DNA from: Comamonas thiooxydans
GTDB taxonomy: Bacteria; Pseudomonadota; Gammaproteobacteria; Burkholderiales; Burkholderiaceae_C
NCBI RefSeq assembly: GCF_000964545.1
Contig: NZ_BBVD01000005.1
Coordinates: 434,001-498,000 of the forward strand
Direction: 5' to 3'
Length of the DNA: 64,000 nt
This document shows positions 25,764-34,714 of the stretch, one piece after another (within the stretch, counting starts at the first letter, position 1; each line of letters starts with the position of its first letter). The notes under the pieces were generated by a model. That model saw nothing but the letters and a program-made list of their open reading frames with translations, ran no database searches and had not been told where the DNA came from. Made by a program: the position numbers and the translations under genes.

Positions 25764-26956
25764 GACTTCAGCGCCTTGGCAAGACGAGCAATGCCTGCGC
25801 GAATCTTGTCCTCGTCAGCCGTGGCAAACGAGAGGCGGAAGGTCGCAGTATCGGGGTTCTGTGCATAGAACGGAGCGCCCGGTACAAAGGCCACGCCCTC
25901 TTCAATGGCCTTCTTGGCCAGCACGGCCGCATCCGCCAATTGGCCACGCGCGCCCGTCAGGCGCACCCACATGAACAGACCGCCGGCAGGCTGTACGAAC
26001 TCGACGGCATCGCCCAGTTGCTCGCGCAGCGCATCGCCCATGGTCTCGGCACGCTTGGCATAGACCTCGCGCACATGGGCCAGGGTCTTGGGCATGGCGC
26101 CGGACTTCAGATACTGGGCTGCAGTGGCCTGTGCAAAGGTGCTGGTATGAGCATCGCTGAACTGCTTGCACATCACGGCGCGAGCAAGCAATTCGGGATG
26201 TGCAATCAGCCAGCCGATACGCAGACCGGGGCTGAGCACCTTGGACAATGAACCGCAGTGAGCCAGCCACTCTCGGCTGCCAGGAACTTCGCGTGTCAGC
26301 GACAGCAGGCTGGCAGGAGGCGCTTCATTGAAGTACAGATCGCCGTAGGGGTCGTCTTCCACCACCAGAGTCTGGTACTTGACGGCCAGCTCCAGCACCT
26401 TTTTGCGGCGTTCCAGGCTCAGCATGGCACCACTGGGGTTGCCGAAGGTCGGGATCAGATAGACCAGCTTGGGCTTGTGCTCGGCAATCAGCTTTTCCAG
26501 TTCGTCGGTCTTCACGCCATGCTCGTCCACAGGGGCGGAGATCACCTCTGCGCCATAGAGACGGAAACACTGAATCGTGGCCAGGAAGGTGGGGCCTTCG
26601 ACGATGACCTTGTCACCCTCTCCCACCATGGTCTTGCCCAGCAAGTCCAGTGCCTGCTGGCTGCCGGTGGTGACGATGAGTTGATCAGGCGCCACATCGG
26701 GCACGCCCTTACCGGCCATAAAGGACGACAGTTGCTCGCGCAGCGGCTGGTAGCCCTCTGTCGCACCGTACTGCAATGCGGCTCCTGCCTCCTGCTGCAG
26801 GGCTGCCGCAGAGGCAGCGCTGATCCCGGTTACGTCAAACATGGCACTGTCCGGAAAGCCGCCCGCAAAGCTGATGATGCCTGGCTTGCCCAGCAGCTTG
26901 AAGAGTTCGCGGATCGCAGAGGTTTCTACGTTATCGAGTCGTTTGGCAAATTGCAT
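25760..26956 (-). CDS. PLP-dependent aminotransferase (2-aminoadipate/LysN type)
   Basis: Fold-type I aminotransferase of 398 residues. Visible features: IISFAGGFPDSAMFD near residue 28, LQYGATEGYQPLREQL near 62, TTGSQQALDLLGKTM near 96, the NPSGAMLSLERRKKVLELA segment near 172 and the PLP lysine in CGSLSKVLSPGLRIGW near 235. The match is to the LysN/2-aminoadipate transaminase and MocR-catalytic group, without the MocR DNA-binding domain. Acceptor specificity cannot be told from sequence. Confidence 0.9.
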   Translation of the reverse strand: MQFAKRLDNVETSAIRELFKLLGKPGIISFAGGFPDSAMFDVTGISAASAAALQQEAGAALQYGATEGYQPLREQLSSFMAGKGVPDVAPDQLIVTTGSQQALDLLGKTMVGEGDKVIVEGPTFLATIQCFRLYGAEVISAPVDEHGVKTDELEKLIAEHKPKLVYLIPTFGNPSGAMLSLERRKKVLELAVKYQTLVVEDDPYGDLYFNEAPPASLLSLTREVPGSREWLAHCGSLSKVLSPGLRIGWLIAHPELLARAVMCKQFSDAHTSTFAQATAAQYLKSGAMPKTLAHVREVYAKRAETMGDALREQLGDAVEFVQPAGGLFMWVRLTGARGQLADAAVLAKKAIEEGVAFVPGAPFYAQNPDTATFRLSFATADEDKIRAGIARLAKALKS

Positions 26957-27255
26957 ACGTTTTCTTGGTTAAAGCGCTACGGGAATCTCGTCGCTGCTTG
27001 AGCGGCAGATGCCCATTGTGGCGCGCGAATCGCCCCAGAGACAGGAAGTGGCTTTTATGTAGGCGCTATTCCATGCTGCAAGTAATCAAACTCCTACCAA
27101 ACAACAAAAGTTGATAGCAATTGTTAATTGCGCATAACTTCGTGTCTCAAACTTTGAATTGGACAGCGCCAAGGCTCTGACAAGAACATACGCCTACCGA
27201 TCAACGGACCGCGTATTTGACGGATTTTTTCACTTGTTTTTGGGATGGAGGATTT
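26957..27255. other. Intergenic region between divergent aminotransferase and collagen-like genes
   Basis: AT-richer than its surroundings in 27050-27140. No gene recognised. GGAGG at 27247-27251 is the ribosome-binding site for the collagen-like gene. Promoters for both directions are expected, but I could not define them. Confidence 0.55.
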
Positions 27256-28773
27256 ATGCGTACTACTACTTTTACCGGCAAGGCACTGTCTGTTGCCATT
27301 GACGGCAAGACCCCGTTGAGCCTGCGCAGCCTGTGTGCCGTAGCCTTGGTTGCCAGTCTGGCTGCCTGTGGCTCTAGCGGCTCTCTGCGCAGCGACCTCG
27401 GACCCGACGGCACCGGCGGTGGAGATGTTGTTGCCGGAGGCGGCACTGGTGGGGGCACCGGCGGTGGCACAGGTGGAGGCACAGGCGGTGGTACTGGTGG
27501 TGGCACAGGCGGTGGTACTGGTGGTGGCAACACCGGTGGCGGTGATGGCGGCACGGGCAACCCGCCTGTGGCAAGCACTCCGCTCACGCCGGTGCGCGAC
27601 ACCGTGGCGGATGTCACAGGAACGCTTTCCGGAACAAGCGGCGTCATCAGCGACGTCAACAACATCGTGACCTCCACTCTGGGCACGGCCACCAACGGCA
27701 CGCCTCTGAGCGGTGTGGCCCAGCCGGCGGGCGGCATTCTTGGCAATGTGAACAATGCCGTCAACAGCGTGGGTAGCGGCGTCAGCGCAGGCCTGGGCCA
27801 GATCGGCAAGACGGCCGACCCCATCGGCACCACCTTGCAAGGCGTGGCTCCCGCTGTCGGCTATCTGGGCGCTGCGGTCACTTCGGCAGGCAAGACGGTC
27901 AGTGCGCTGGACACTCCTCAGCTTGGCGTGGTCGGCGATGTGGCGGGCCTGGCGGGCGGCACGGTGCAAATCCTGGGCACCACCGTTTCCGGCGTCGAGG
28001 GCACGGTGGCAAAGCTGACCGGCAACCCGCTGGTCTCGGGTCTTACGACTCAGGTCAGCCAGGTCGCCACACCGGTATTGAGCACCGTGCTCGGTACCAC
28101 CCAGAATCTGGTTCAGACCACTGGCCTGGGCCAGCCGGTTAACAGCTTGCTGGGTACCGTGGGCGGAGTCGTCAATCATGTGGGAGCTTCCGTCACCAGC
28201 ACCGGAGTTCCCGTTGTTGCTCCGCTGGGCGGTGTGGTCTCGGGCGTCGGCCAGACCGTGGCCGGCCTGGGCGGCGTAGTGACAGGCCCCGGCACACCTA
28301 GCGGCGGCCTGCTCGGTGGCGTACTTGGCAATGTCACGGGCGGCGCAGGCGGCTCCGCTGGTGGAGCAGGCAATATTGTCGGCGGCGTGCTGGGCGGCGT
28401 TACAGGCCTGGTCGGTGGTGTGACCGGTGGAGCAAGCGGTGGCGGCAATGCCGGTAGCCCTGTCGCAGGAGCAGGCAATCTGGTCGGAGGCGTGTTGGGC
28501 GGCGTCACAGGGCTTGTCGGCGGGGTCGCGGGATCGGCAGGCGCTCCAGCAGGAGGCAGCGGCAGTGCAGGCACTGCGGTGACAGGCCTGGTCGGCAACA
28601 CCGTTGGCGCAGTCACAGGCCTTGTGGGCGGTGTACTTGGCGGCGTGACCAATGTCGCTGCAGGCGCAGGAGCAGCAGGTGGTGCAAGCTCCTCGGGCGG
28701 CCTGCTGGGTGGACTGCTGGGCGGCAATCTGGCGCTCGGCCTGGGCGGTGGAGCGGTAGCCACCAGCAAATAA
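27256..28773 (+). CDS. Collagen-like/glycine-rich repeat lipoprotein
   Basis: About 505 residues from the ATG at 27256, which follows GGAGG. The N terminus reads SLCAVALVASLAACGSSG: a signal peptide with lipobox LAAC, so it should be lipid-anchored. Residues about 55-95 are tandem GGGT tetrapeptides encoded by near-identical 12-bp units. The rest is low-complexity Gly/Val/Leu/Thr sequence with recurring modules such as GGVLGGVTGLVGG, four or more copies toward the C terminus. Annotated in relatives as 'collagen-like triple helix repeat' proteins, though a strict Gly-X-Y pattern is not kept. Probable surface structural or adhesive role (inference). A terminator follows. Confidence 0.85.
   Translation: MRTTTFTGKALSVAIDGKTPLSLRSLCAVALVASLAACGSSGSLRSDLGPDGTGGGDVVAGGGTGGGTGGGTGGGTGGGTGGGTGGGTGGGNTGGGDGGTGNPPVASTPLTPVRDTVADVTGTLSGTSGVISDVNNIVTSTLGTATNGTPLSGVAQPAGGILGNVNNAVNSVGSGVSAGLGQIGKTADPIGTTLQGVAPAVGYLGAAVTSAGKTVSALDTPQLGVVGDVAGLAGGTVQILGTTVSGVEGTVAKLTGNPLVSGLTTQVSQVATPVLSTVLGTTQNLVQTTGLGQPVNSLLGTVGGVVNHVGASVTSTGVPVVAPLGGVVSGVGQTVAGLGGVVTGPGTPSGGLLGGVLGNVTGGAGGSAGGAGNIVGGVLGGVTGLVGGVTGGASGGGNAGSPVAGAGNLVGGVLGGVTGLVGGVAGSAGAPAGGSGSAGTAVTGLVGNTVGAVTGLVGGVLGGVTNVAAGAGAAGGASSSGGLLGGLLGGNLALGLGGGAVATSK
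27436..27545 (+). repeat. Tandem 12-bp repeats encoding GGGT
   Basis: About nine near-identical 12-base units of the type GGTGGCACAGGC or GGTGGTACTGGT. Because the unit is a multiple of three, copy-number changes would alter length without frameshift. Confidence 0.85.
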
Positions 28774-28807
28774 GGGGAACGGCGGTGGTCTGTGCACCGC
28801 TTGAGCC

Positions 28808-28834
28808 TGGCCCGCCTGCAGGCGGGCTTTTTTA
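28808..28834 (+). terminator. Rho-independent terminator of the collagen-like gene
   Basis: GCCCGCC (28810-28816) pairs with GGCGGGC (28821-28827), followed by a run of six T. Confidence 0.9.
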
Positions 28835-28872
28835 CGACAGCCCCATACCCAGTTCTGGGGATGTAGGGAACA

Positions 28873-30615
28873 ATGAGAGTCATAAAAATAGAACAGGAGG
28901 GACTTTTGCAGTCAAAAGCAAAACCACAGGGCCGCATCGGCTCCAGGATTCAGGCGTTGGCACTTGCAGCCTGGGCTCCTCTGGCCTGGTCACAGCAGGC
29001 TGGCAACCCGCTCAACAGCCTGCCCCAGACACCCGAAGCTGCAAGGAATCTGCAGCAGCAGCCCAGGCTGGTACCGGTGCAGATAGACAAGCCTCAGCCA
29101 AGTGTCCAGGATCTCATCAACCTCCGGGTCGCAGTACGTGGCGTCAATGTGCAGGGAAGCACGGCAATTCCTTTCGAGGAGGTCAGCGCGCTTTTCACGC
29201 CCTTCATCAATGGCACGCATACGGTTGGCGAGCTCAACGCCGCGACCCAGAAGGTCAGCGAGCTGTATCAACGCCATGGCTACGCCCTTTCTTTTGCCTA
29301 CCTTCCTCCGCAGGACTTTGCCAATGGCGCGGTGCAGGTCATCGTGGTCGAAGGCTATGTGCAGAGCTTGAATCTGGAGGGAAATTTCGGTCGCTCCGAG
29401 GACCAGATACGCGAAATTGCCCAGCCGCTGCTCAATGAGAGGCCTTTGACCACCAAAACCTTTCAACACCAGACCCAGCTGATGGCACGCCTTCCAGGAG
29501 TGCAGATCACCGCGTCGGCCAATCTGCCGACCACCACCGATGGTGCAGTGCCCCTGGTCATCAAATCCAAGCACAAGCCCATTGCCGTCACCGTTGGGGG
29601 CGAGGCGCGCAAGCCCACGCCGCGCATCATTGCCTCCCTCACCCTGAACGACCCTCTGTGGTCAGGCAGCCAGCTTCAGGCTTCGGCGATGTTGCAAAAC
29701 CCCGACAAGGAGCGTTTCGGCAGCATCGGTTTCACTCAGCAGTTGACACCAGAGGGCACGCAGGCACGTGTCAGCTATTCCGACTACCGCAGTTTCAACC
29801 CGCCGGCAACGCGCATTCCCGGCATTGATGACCTGACACAGCAGCGCAAGCTGGACTTCAATATCAGCCACCCATGGATCTTGAGCAATACCACCCAGCT
29901 CAGCACCACGGCGGGTCTGTATGCCATCAATTACAGCCGTGAACTGGCCGATAGCCAGGCCTCCCTGCTGCGCGAGGAAAAGGTTCGCACGCTCTATGCG
30001 CAAATGGCCTGGGCGTCCTTTGGCAAGACCACCACTCGTTCGGCTTCGGTCCTGCTGGCCCACGGCCTGGACAGCCTGGGGGCCTACAAGAATCTGGACC
30101 TCTACTATCGGCAGGGCTTGCTGCAAAAGCTTGAAAACCCGGCCAAGCTGGACTTCACACGCATCACCGCCGACTATGCACAGCGCCATCGCTTCGCGAA
30201 CAAGATGGGCGCCGCTTTTGCCGTGGGCGGGCAATACAGTGCCGACATTCTTCCCATCCCGGAGAAAATCTCCTTTGGATCCACCCGCTTTGGCCGCGGC
30301 TATCAGGCTGGCGAGTTCTCAGGCGATTCCGGCGTAGGCGCCAGTGCCGAGCTCAACTACCAGTTCCTCATCAACCAGGCCTGGATCAAGTCGGCCGAGC
30401 CCTATCTGCTCTACGAATGGGCACGTACGCATCAGCAGACCAGCGGCGTCAGCGGCAATACGCTGCGCTCTGCCAGCCTGGGGCTGCGCCTCTCCGACAG
30501 CCGCCACTACGCACTGGACCTTGCCATGAGCAAGCCGCTGGGCGATCGCTCTGTCAACAATCCCGATAGGGAACTGCGCTACAGCCTTGTATTGAGCTAC
30601 AACCTGGATCCCTGA
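28873..30615 (+). CDS. ShlB/FhaC/HecB-type two-partner secretion transporter (TpsB)
   Basis: Outer-membrane Omp85-superfamily transporter of 580 residues. A signal peptide ends near PLAWSQQA (residue about 40). Two POTRA domains follow (residues about 75-150 and 150-235; VRGVNVQGSTAIPFEEV and VEGYVQSLNLEGNFGRSE), then a 16-strand ShlB-type barrel. The substrate-loop motif appears as RFGRGYQAGEF near 478, matching the (V/I)RG(F/Y) L6 motif. TpsB proteins export a large TpsA adhesin or hemolysin; none is visible next to it. The gene upstream is the collagen-like lipoprotein, which lacks a TPS domain. A terminator follows. Confidence 0.9.
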   Translation: MRVIKIEQEGLLQSKAKPQGRIGSRIQALALAAWAPLAWSQQAGNPLNSLPQTPEAARNLQQQPRLVPVQIDKPQPSVQDLINLRVAVRGVNVQGSTAIPFEEVSALFTPFINGTHTVGELNAATQKVSELYQRHGYALSFAYLPPQDFANGAVQVIVVEGYVQSLNLEGNFGRSEDQIREIAQPLLNERPLTTKTFQHQTQLMARLPGVQITASANLPTTTDGAVPLVIKSKHKPIAVTVGGEARKPTPRIIASLTLNDPLWSGSQLQASAMLQNPDKERFGSIGFTQQLTPEGTQARVSYSDYRSFNPPATRIPGIDDLTQQRKLDFNISHPWILSNTTQLSTTAGLYAINYSRELADSQASLLREEKVRTLYAQMAWASFGKTTTRSASVLLAHGLDSLGAYKNLDLYYRQGLLQKLENPAKLDFTRITADYAQRHRFANKMGAAFAVGGQYSADILPIPEKISFGSTRFGRGYQAGEFSGDSGVGASAELNYQFLINQAWIKSAEPYLLYEWARTHQQTSGVSGNTLRSASLGLRLSDSRHYALDLAMSKPLGDRSVNNPDRELRYSLVLSYNLDP

Positions 30616-30637
30616 CTTGCTGCGATTCCGCCTGCCG

Positions 30638-30665
30638 AGCCGCTGTGTAACGCAGCGGCTTTTTC
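30638..30665 (+). terminator. Rho-independent terminator downstream of tpsB-like gene
   Basis: AGCCGCTG (30638-30645) and CAGCGGCT (30653-30660) form an 8-bp stem followed by a T-run. Confidence 0.9.
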
Positions 30666-30702
30666 TTTGTTTCCCCCTGAACGACAAGCCACAATATCGC
30701 CC

Positions 30703-31359
30703 ATGAAGAAAAACGATATAGCGCCGTTTTTTGCTGCGCTCAAGGCCGCCAACCCCACGCCACAAACCGAGCTGGAATACACCACGGTGTTCGAGTTACT
30801 GACCGCCGTGCTGCTGTCTGCCCAGGCCACCGACGTAGGGGTGAACAAGGCCACGCGCAAGCTTTTTCCTGTTGCCAACACTCCGCAGGCCATTCTGGAT
30901 CTGGGGCTTGAGGGGCTGGAGAGCTACATCAAGACCATAGGCCTGTACCGCAGCAAGGCCAAGCATCTGATGGAGACCTGCCGCATGCTGGTTCAGCTGC
31001 ATGGCGGCCAAGTACCCAGAACCCGCGAAGAGCTGGAAGCCCTTCCCGGTGTAGGCCGCAAGACCGCCAATGTGGTGCTCAACGTGGCTTTCGGTCAGCC
31101 CACCATGGCCGTGGACACGCACATCTTCCGCGTCAGCAACCGAACGGGGCTAGCACCTGGCAAGAATCCGCTGGAAGTCGAAAAGCAGCTGCTCAAGCGC
31201 GTACCCGACGAATACGCGGTGGACTCCCATCACTGGCTGATCCTGCTGGGCCGCTATGTCTGCCAGGCGCGCAAGCCCCGCTGCTGGGAATGCGTGGCGT
31301 CAAAATACTGCGATTTCACACCCAAAACCCCGGCACCGGCAGCTGGAAAAAAGAGCTGA
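30703..31359 (+). CDS. nth: Endonuclease III (DNA glycosylase/AP lyase)
   Basis: Base-excision repair enzyme that removes oxidised pyrimidines. From ATG 30703 it has 218 residues, the normal length. It contains the helix-hairpin-helix LPGVGRKTANVVLN with the catalytic lysine, the catalytic aspartate in AVDTHIFRVSNR, and the [4Fe-4S] loop Cys-x6-Cys-x2-Cys-x5-Cys (CQARKPRCWECVASKYC) near the C terminus. The frame opens earlier at 30667, but the ATG at 30703 gives the conventional MKK start. Confidence 0.96.
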   Translation: MKKNDIAPFFAALKAANPTPQTELEYTTVFELLTAVLLSAQATDVGVNKATRKLFPVANTPQAILDLGLEGLESYIKTIGLYRSKAKHLMETCRMLVQLHGGQVPRTREELEALPGVGRKTANVVLNVAFGQPTMAVDTHIFRVSNRTGLAPGKNPLEVEKQLLKRVPDEYAVDSHHWLILLGRYVCQARKPRCWECVASKYCDFTPKTPAPAAGKKS

Positions 31360-31410
31360 AAACGCCCCAAATGCATATCCACAAAGCGCTTTCAGCTATA
31401 TCTTTTCAAG
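31358..31410 (+). repeat. Comamonadaceae-type intergenic dyad, partial copy D
   Basis: After the nth stop: AAAACGCCCC, then AAAGCGCTTTCAGCTATATC followed by TTTTCA. The right half closely matches copies A and B; the left half is degenerate. Lies between convergent nth and cobT. Confidence 0.5.
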
Positions 31411-31414
31411 CTCC

Positions 31415-32527
31415 TCAGCTCTTGCCGCTGACGCCAGCCGATTCAAAGCTGGCCATCTCATTGAGCATGGTGCAGGCCGAGCGCAGCAGCGGCCAGACCA
31501 ACGCCGCGCCAGAACCCTCACCCAGGCGCAACTGCCAGTCCAGCATGGGTTGGGCCTGAAGGTGGGCCAGCAGGCGGGCATGACCCGGTTCACCCGATCG
31601 ATGCGCATACACGCAGCGCTGCAGCACATGGGGCTGCAGGCGGCTGGCCACCAGCACGGCGGCCGTGGTGATAAAGCCGTCCACCACGATCAGGCGGCGT
31701 TCGGCAGCGGCCTGCAGCACAGCTCCAGTCATGGTGGCGATCTCCAGTCCGCCCATAGCTGCCAGTACAGCCAGTGGATCTTGCACGTCGGCGTGAAAAT
31801 CCAGCACCCGCCCGAGCACTGCGATCTTGCGCGCCAGGCCTTCGCTGCTCAGGCCCGTGCCCACCCCGGTCACTTCCTCTATCGGCTCGCCGCACAGACG
31901 CGCCAGCAGCAATGAAGCGCTGGATGTATTGCCTATGCCCATCTCGCCCAGCAACAGCGCATTGCCCGGCAGTTTCTTGACCAGTTCCCCGCCATTGCGA
32001 AGCGCCATCGCACATTGCGCTTCGCTCATGGCCGGGCCCTGGCTGCAGTCCGCCGTGCCATAGGCCACCTTGCGCCGCCACAGGCGTGGCTCATGAGCCT
32101 TGGGAAGCTTGTGCGCAGGATCCTGCTCGCGCACCTCAAAGTCGCGGGCCACGCCGCAGTCCACGACATTCAGATCAATTCCGTTCTGCAGAGACAGCAC
32201 GCTTACGGCCGCGCCGCCAGCGAGGAAGTTCTCCACCATCTGCCAGGTCACGTCGACCGGATAGGCCGACACACCCTGAGCAGCCAGTCCATGATCCGCA
32301 GCGAACACCACCATCTGCGGTGCATACAGATTGGGAGTCTCGCAACCCACGATGCCGGCAATGCGCAAAGCCAGTTGCTCCAGCACGCCCAGCGATCCCT
32401 GGGGCTTGGTCTTGAAATCCAGGCGATGCTGGACACGGACTTGCAGCGCCGCGTCATGGATATCCTGCACCTGCGGGCAGGACCAGAGGGTGGATGGTGG
32501 GAATTCGGAAAAAGAAGCGGAACTCAT
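31415..32527 (-). CDS. cobT: Nicotinate-nucleotide-dimethylbenzimidazole phosphoribosyltransferase CobT
   Basis: Makes alpha-ribazole phosphate from NaMN and DMB for the lower loop of cobalamin. About 370 residues from ATG 32527 (ATG 32539 equally possible; the frame opens to 32629). Family landmarks: TKPQGSLGVLEQLALRIAGI near residue 40, VVFAADHGLAAQGVSAYP near 75, LLLGEMGIGNTSSASLLLARL near 180, DGFITTAAVLVA near 285 and the catalytic glutamate in RLGEGSGAALVWPLL near 340. Separated from the rest of the minus-strand B12 operon by a small-protein gene and a terminator, so probably its own unit. The usual partner cobS/cobV is not beside it. Confidence 0.94.
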   Translation of the reverse strand: MSSASFSEFPPSTLWSCPQVQDIHDAALQVRVQHRLDFKTKPQGSLGVLEQLALRIAGIVGCETPNLYAPQMVVFAADHGLAAQGVSAYPVDVTWQMVENFLAGGAAVSVLSLQNGIDLNVVDCGVARDFEVREQDPAHKLPKAHEPRLWRRKVAYGTADCSQGPAMSEAQCAMALRNGGELVKKLPGNALLLGEMGIGNTSSASLLLARLCGEPIEEVTGVGTGLSSEGLARKIAVLGRVLDFHADVQDPLAVLAAMGGLEIATMTGAVLQAAAERRLIVVDGFITTAAVLVASRLQPHVLQRCVYAHRSGEPGHARLLAHLQAQPMLDWQLRLGEGSGAALVWPLLRSACTMLNEMASFESAGVSGKS

Positions 32528-32666
32528 GCTTGCAGTCATTCCCGGTGCATCAGGCCTGAGTGCCATCCACCACCGGGATGCAGAAGGCACGCTTTTGCGA
32601 TCCTGCAAGTATCGCGCTTTCATCGGCACCGAAACGCCAAGTTCGCCGATTGCTCAGGAGCGGCAT

Positions 32667-32688
32667 GAAAAAGGCCCCTAAGGGCCTT
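32667..32688 (-). terminator. Rho-independent terminator of the His-rich small protein gene
   Basis: Inverted repeat AAGGCCC/GGGCCTT (32671-32677 with 32682-32688); on the minus strand it is followed by five T. Placed 22 bases after the stop at 32711. Confidence 0.8.
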
Positions 32689-32710
32689 GGCTGAAGACGC
32701 GGCAAAAGCC

Positions 32711-33139
32711 TCAGCGAATGACTTCCTCAACCGTGATTTCGCGCAGGATGCCGCCATCCTTGACCGAGCCGCTGACAGCGCCGTCCTTGACACGTGCCAT
32801 ACAGGCCTGCTGGTCGATTTCGGTCTTGAACACACCGCAGCGGGCGTAGGCATTGCGCTCGTACTGGCTGAGGCCTTGGCCGTCGTCGAGCTTGCCCTTC
32901 TTGGCTTCGGCACTTGCCGCCATCGCCTCGCGTGAAGACGAATTGCTCTCACGCATGGGACGCTGGCCCTTGTGATGATGGCGGTGGTGGTGCTTTTTCA
33001 TCGCAGGCTTGGCCGCATCCATCGCAGCTGCTTCAGCCGCCGGCTTGGCTGCATCCACTTGTGCGCAGGCCATGCCTGCCAGCGACAAAACCGCTGCACC
33101 CAAAGCTAGTTGAAGAGTCTGAACCTTGAAAAAAGCCAT
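32711..33139 (-). CDS. Exported histidine-rich small protein, function unknown
   Basis: About 142 residues from ATG 33139 (a further ATG at 33151 precedes). The N terminus is a signal peptide ending near LAGMACAQV. An Ala/Lys-rich segment follows, then KKHHHRHHHKGQR around residue 50, a likely metal-binding or polyanion-binding patch. The C-terminal half has two cysteines, YARCGVF and QQACMARV, which could form one disulfide, and ends GGILREITVEEVIR. I do not recognise a named family. It lies between cobT and cobQ but has its own terminator. A periplasmic metal-related role is only suggested by the histidines. Confidence 0.75.
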   Translation of the reverse strand: MAFFKVQTLQLALGAAVLSLAGMACAQVDAAKPAAEAAAMDAAKPAMKKHHHRHHHKGQRPMRESNSSSREAMAASAEAKKGKLDDGQGLSQYERNAYARCGVFKTEIDQQACMARVKDGAVSGSVKDGGILREITVEEVIR

Positions 33140-33244
33140 ACGCAACTCCATTCCGAAAAGTGAATAGCTCTGTCAGCTTGCACTCACTCTCAGGCAGGAC
33201 TTATCGGCTCAGCGGCTATGCGTCCGCAGGAACAGTCCTACAAA

Positions 33245-34711
33245 TCAGACCGAAGCCTGGAGCGCGGTCGGCTCAAACCATTGCCCCACGCCCTGCGCCA
33301 GCCGCGCAAACACCTGCTCCAGGCTGGGTGCATCGTGGCCGAACAGCGCATGAATTACCTCGGCGTTTTCAAACAGGCCATGTAGATAGGTACCGATGAC
33401 AGCGCTGTTGCCTCCCTGCCATAGCATGCCGGGCAACAGCTCCTGAGCCGGTCGCACGCTGGCCGTCTGCATGTCGGAACGCAGCTGGGTCTGGCCGTGG
33501 TGGATCTCGTAGCCACGTGCGGGCACGCCACTCAGGGCATTCCATGGGGCTTGCAACGCAGGCAGTTGCAGGGTCGTGGGTTGCACGGTCTTGTCCTGCG
33601 CAAACAGGGTCGCCAGCGGCAGCAGACCCAGGCCTGCGGCATTGCCGTCCACTCCATGCAGATCGATCAGCGCCTCGCCCAGCATCTGCAGACCGCCGCA
33701 AATGCCCAGCACGCGCTTGCCGAGTCCGGCATGAGCGACGACGGCTGCATCCAGCCCTTGTGCACGCATCCAGGCCAGGTCGGCAGCCGTGGCCTTGCTG
33801 CCCGGCAGAATGACCCAGTCCGCCTCGGCGAGTTGCGCGGGAGAGCGAGCCCATACCACGCGCACGCCCGGCACTTGCAGCAGGGGCTGAAATTCATCGA
33901 GATTGCTGATGCGCGGATAGGCGATGATGGCAATCGTGGTGTGAACGGCCCGCCCGGCTCCCGTGCTGCCGCGATCATCGAACACGCCGTCCTCCTCGGG
34001 CAGACCATGCTGGAACTGCATGGGAATGCAGGCCACCGTGGGCACCCCCGTCTTCTCTTCCAGCATCTGGGGCGCCGGTGCCAGCAGTGCTGCATCGCCC
34101 CGGAACTTGTTGAGAACAAAGCCCTTGATGAGCTTTTGCTCATCCTCGGGCAGCAGGGCCCAGGTGCCGTAGAGGTGGGCAAAGGCACCGCCGCGGTCTA
34201 TGTCCGAGACCAGCAGGCAATGTGCGTTGCAATGTTTGGCCACGCGCATATTGACCACATCGCTGGCATGCAGATTGATTTCGGCCGGCGAGCCCGCGCC
34301 TTCGATCACCACCACATCGTTTTCGGCACGCAGCTCGTCCAGCGCCTGCGCGATCTGCGGCCAGACCTTGAGACTGCGACCTCGCCAGGGCATGGCACTC
34401 AGCTCCTCATTGACCTGGCCGAACAGCACGACCTGGCTGTGCGTGTCGGCCTCGGGCTTGAGCAGCAGCGGGTTCATGCGCACATCGGGCACGGCCCCCG
34501 CCGCCAGGGCCTGCAGATACTGGGCCGTGCCGATCTCGCCCCAGCGGCCCTCGGGCGTGGCCACAACGCGCGCGTTGTTGCTCATGTTCTGCGCCTTGAA
34601 CGGCGCAACCTTCAGGCCCTGGCCGCGGTAGTAGGCGCACAGCGCCGTGGCCACCCAGCTTTTGCCCGCGCCACTGCTGGTGCCCAGCACCATGATGCAA
34701 CGTGCTGTCAT
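33245..34711 (-). CDS. cobQ: Cobyric acid synthase CobQ
   Basis: Glutamine-dependent amidotransferase that amidates four side chains of adenosylcobyrinic acid a,c-diamide; 488 residues. The dethiobiotin-synthetase-like N-terminal domain has VLGTSSGAGKSWVATALC (P-loop variant) and FKAQNMSNNARV near residue 40. The C-terminal class I-like glutaminase domain has the nucleophile in VLGICGGLQMLGE near 335 and the histidine in GTYLHGLFEN near 440. Last gene of the minus-strand operon; DUF3037 lies 3 bases upstream. Confidence 0.95.
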   Translation of the reverse strand: MTARCIMVLGTSSGAGKSWVATALCAYYRGQGLKVAPFKAQNMSNNARVVATPEGRWGEIGTAQYLQALAAGAVPDVRMNPLLLKPEADTHSQVVLFGQVNEELSAMPWRGRSLKVWPQIAQALDELRAENDVVVIEGAGSPAEINLHASDVVNMRVAKHCNAHCLLVSDIDRGGAFAHLYGTWALLPEDEQKLIKGFVLNKFRGDAALLAPAPQMLEEKTGVPTVACIPMQFQHGLPEEDGVFDDRGSTGAGRAVHTTIAIIAYPRISNLDEFQPLLQVPGVRVVWARSPAQLAEADWVILPGSKATAADLAWMRAQGLDAAVVAHAGLGKRVLGICGGLQMLGEALIDLHGVDGNAAGLGLLPLATLFAQDKTVQPTTLQLPALQAPWNALSGVPARGYEIHHGQTQLRSDMQTASVRPAQELLPGMLWQGGNSAVIGTYLHGLFENAEVIHALFGHDAPSLEQVFARLAQGVGQWFEPTALQASV

Positions 34712-34714
34712 GTC

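Noticed and set aside
27124..28797. 557-codon minus-strand frame opposite the collagen-like gene
   Set aside because: Cys/Ala/Thr-rich product of reading Gly/Val repeats backwards; the plus-strand gene has a ribosome-binding site, lipobox and terminator.
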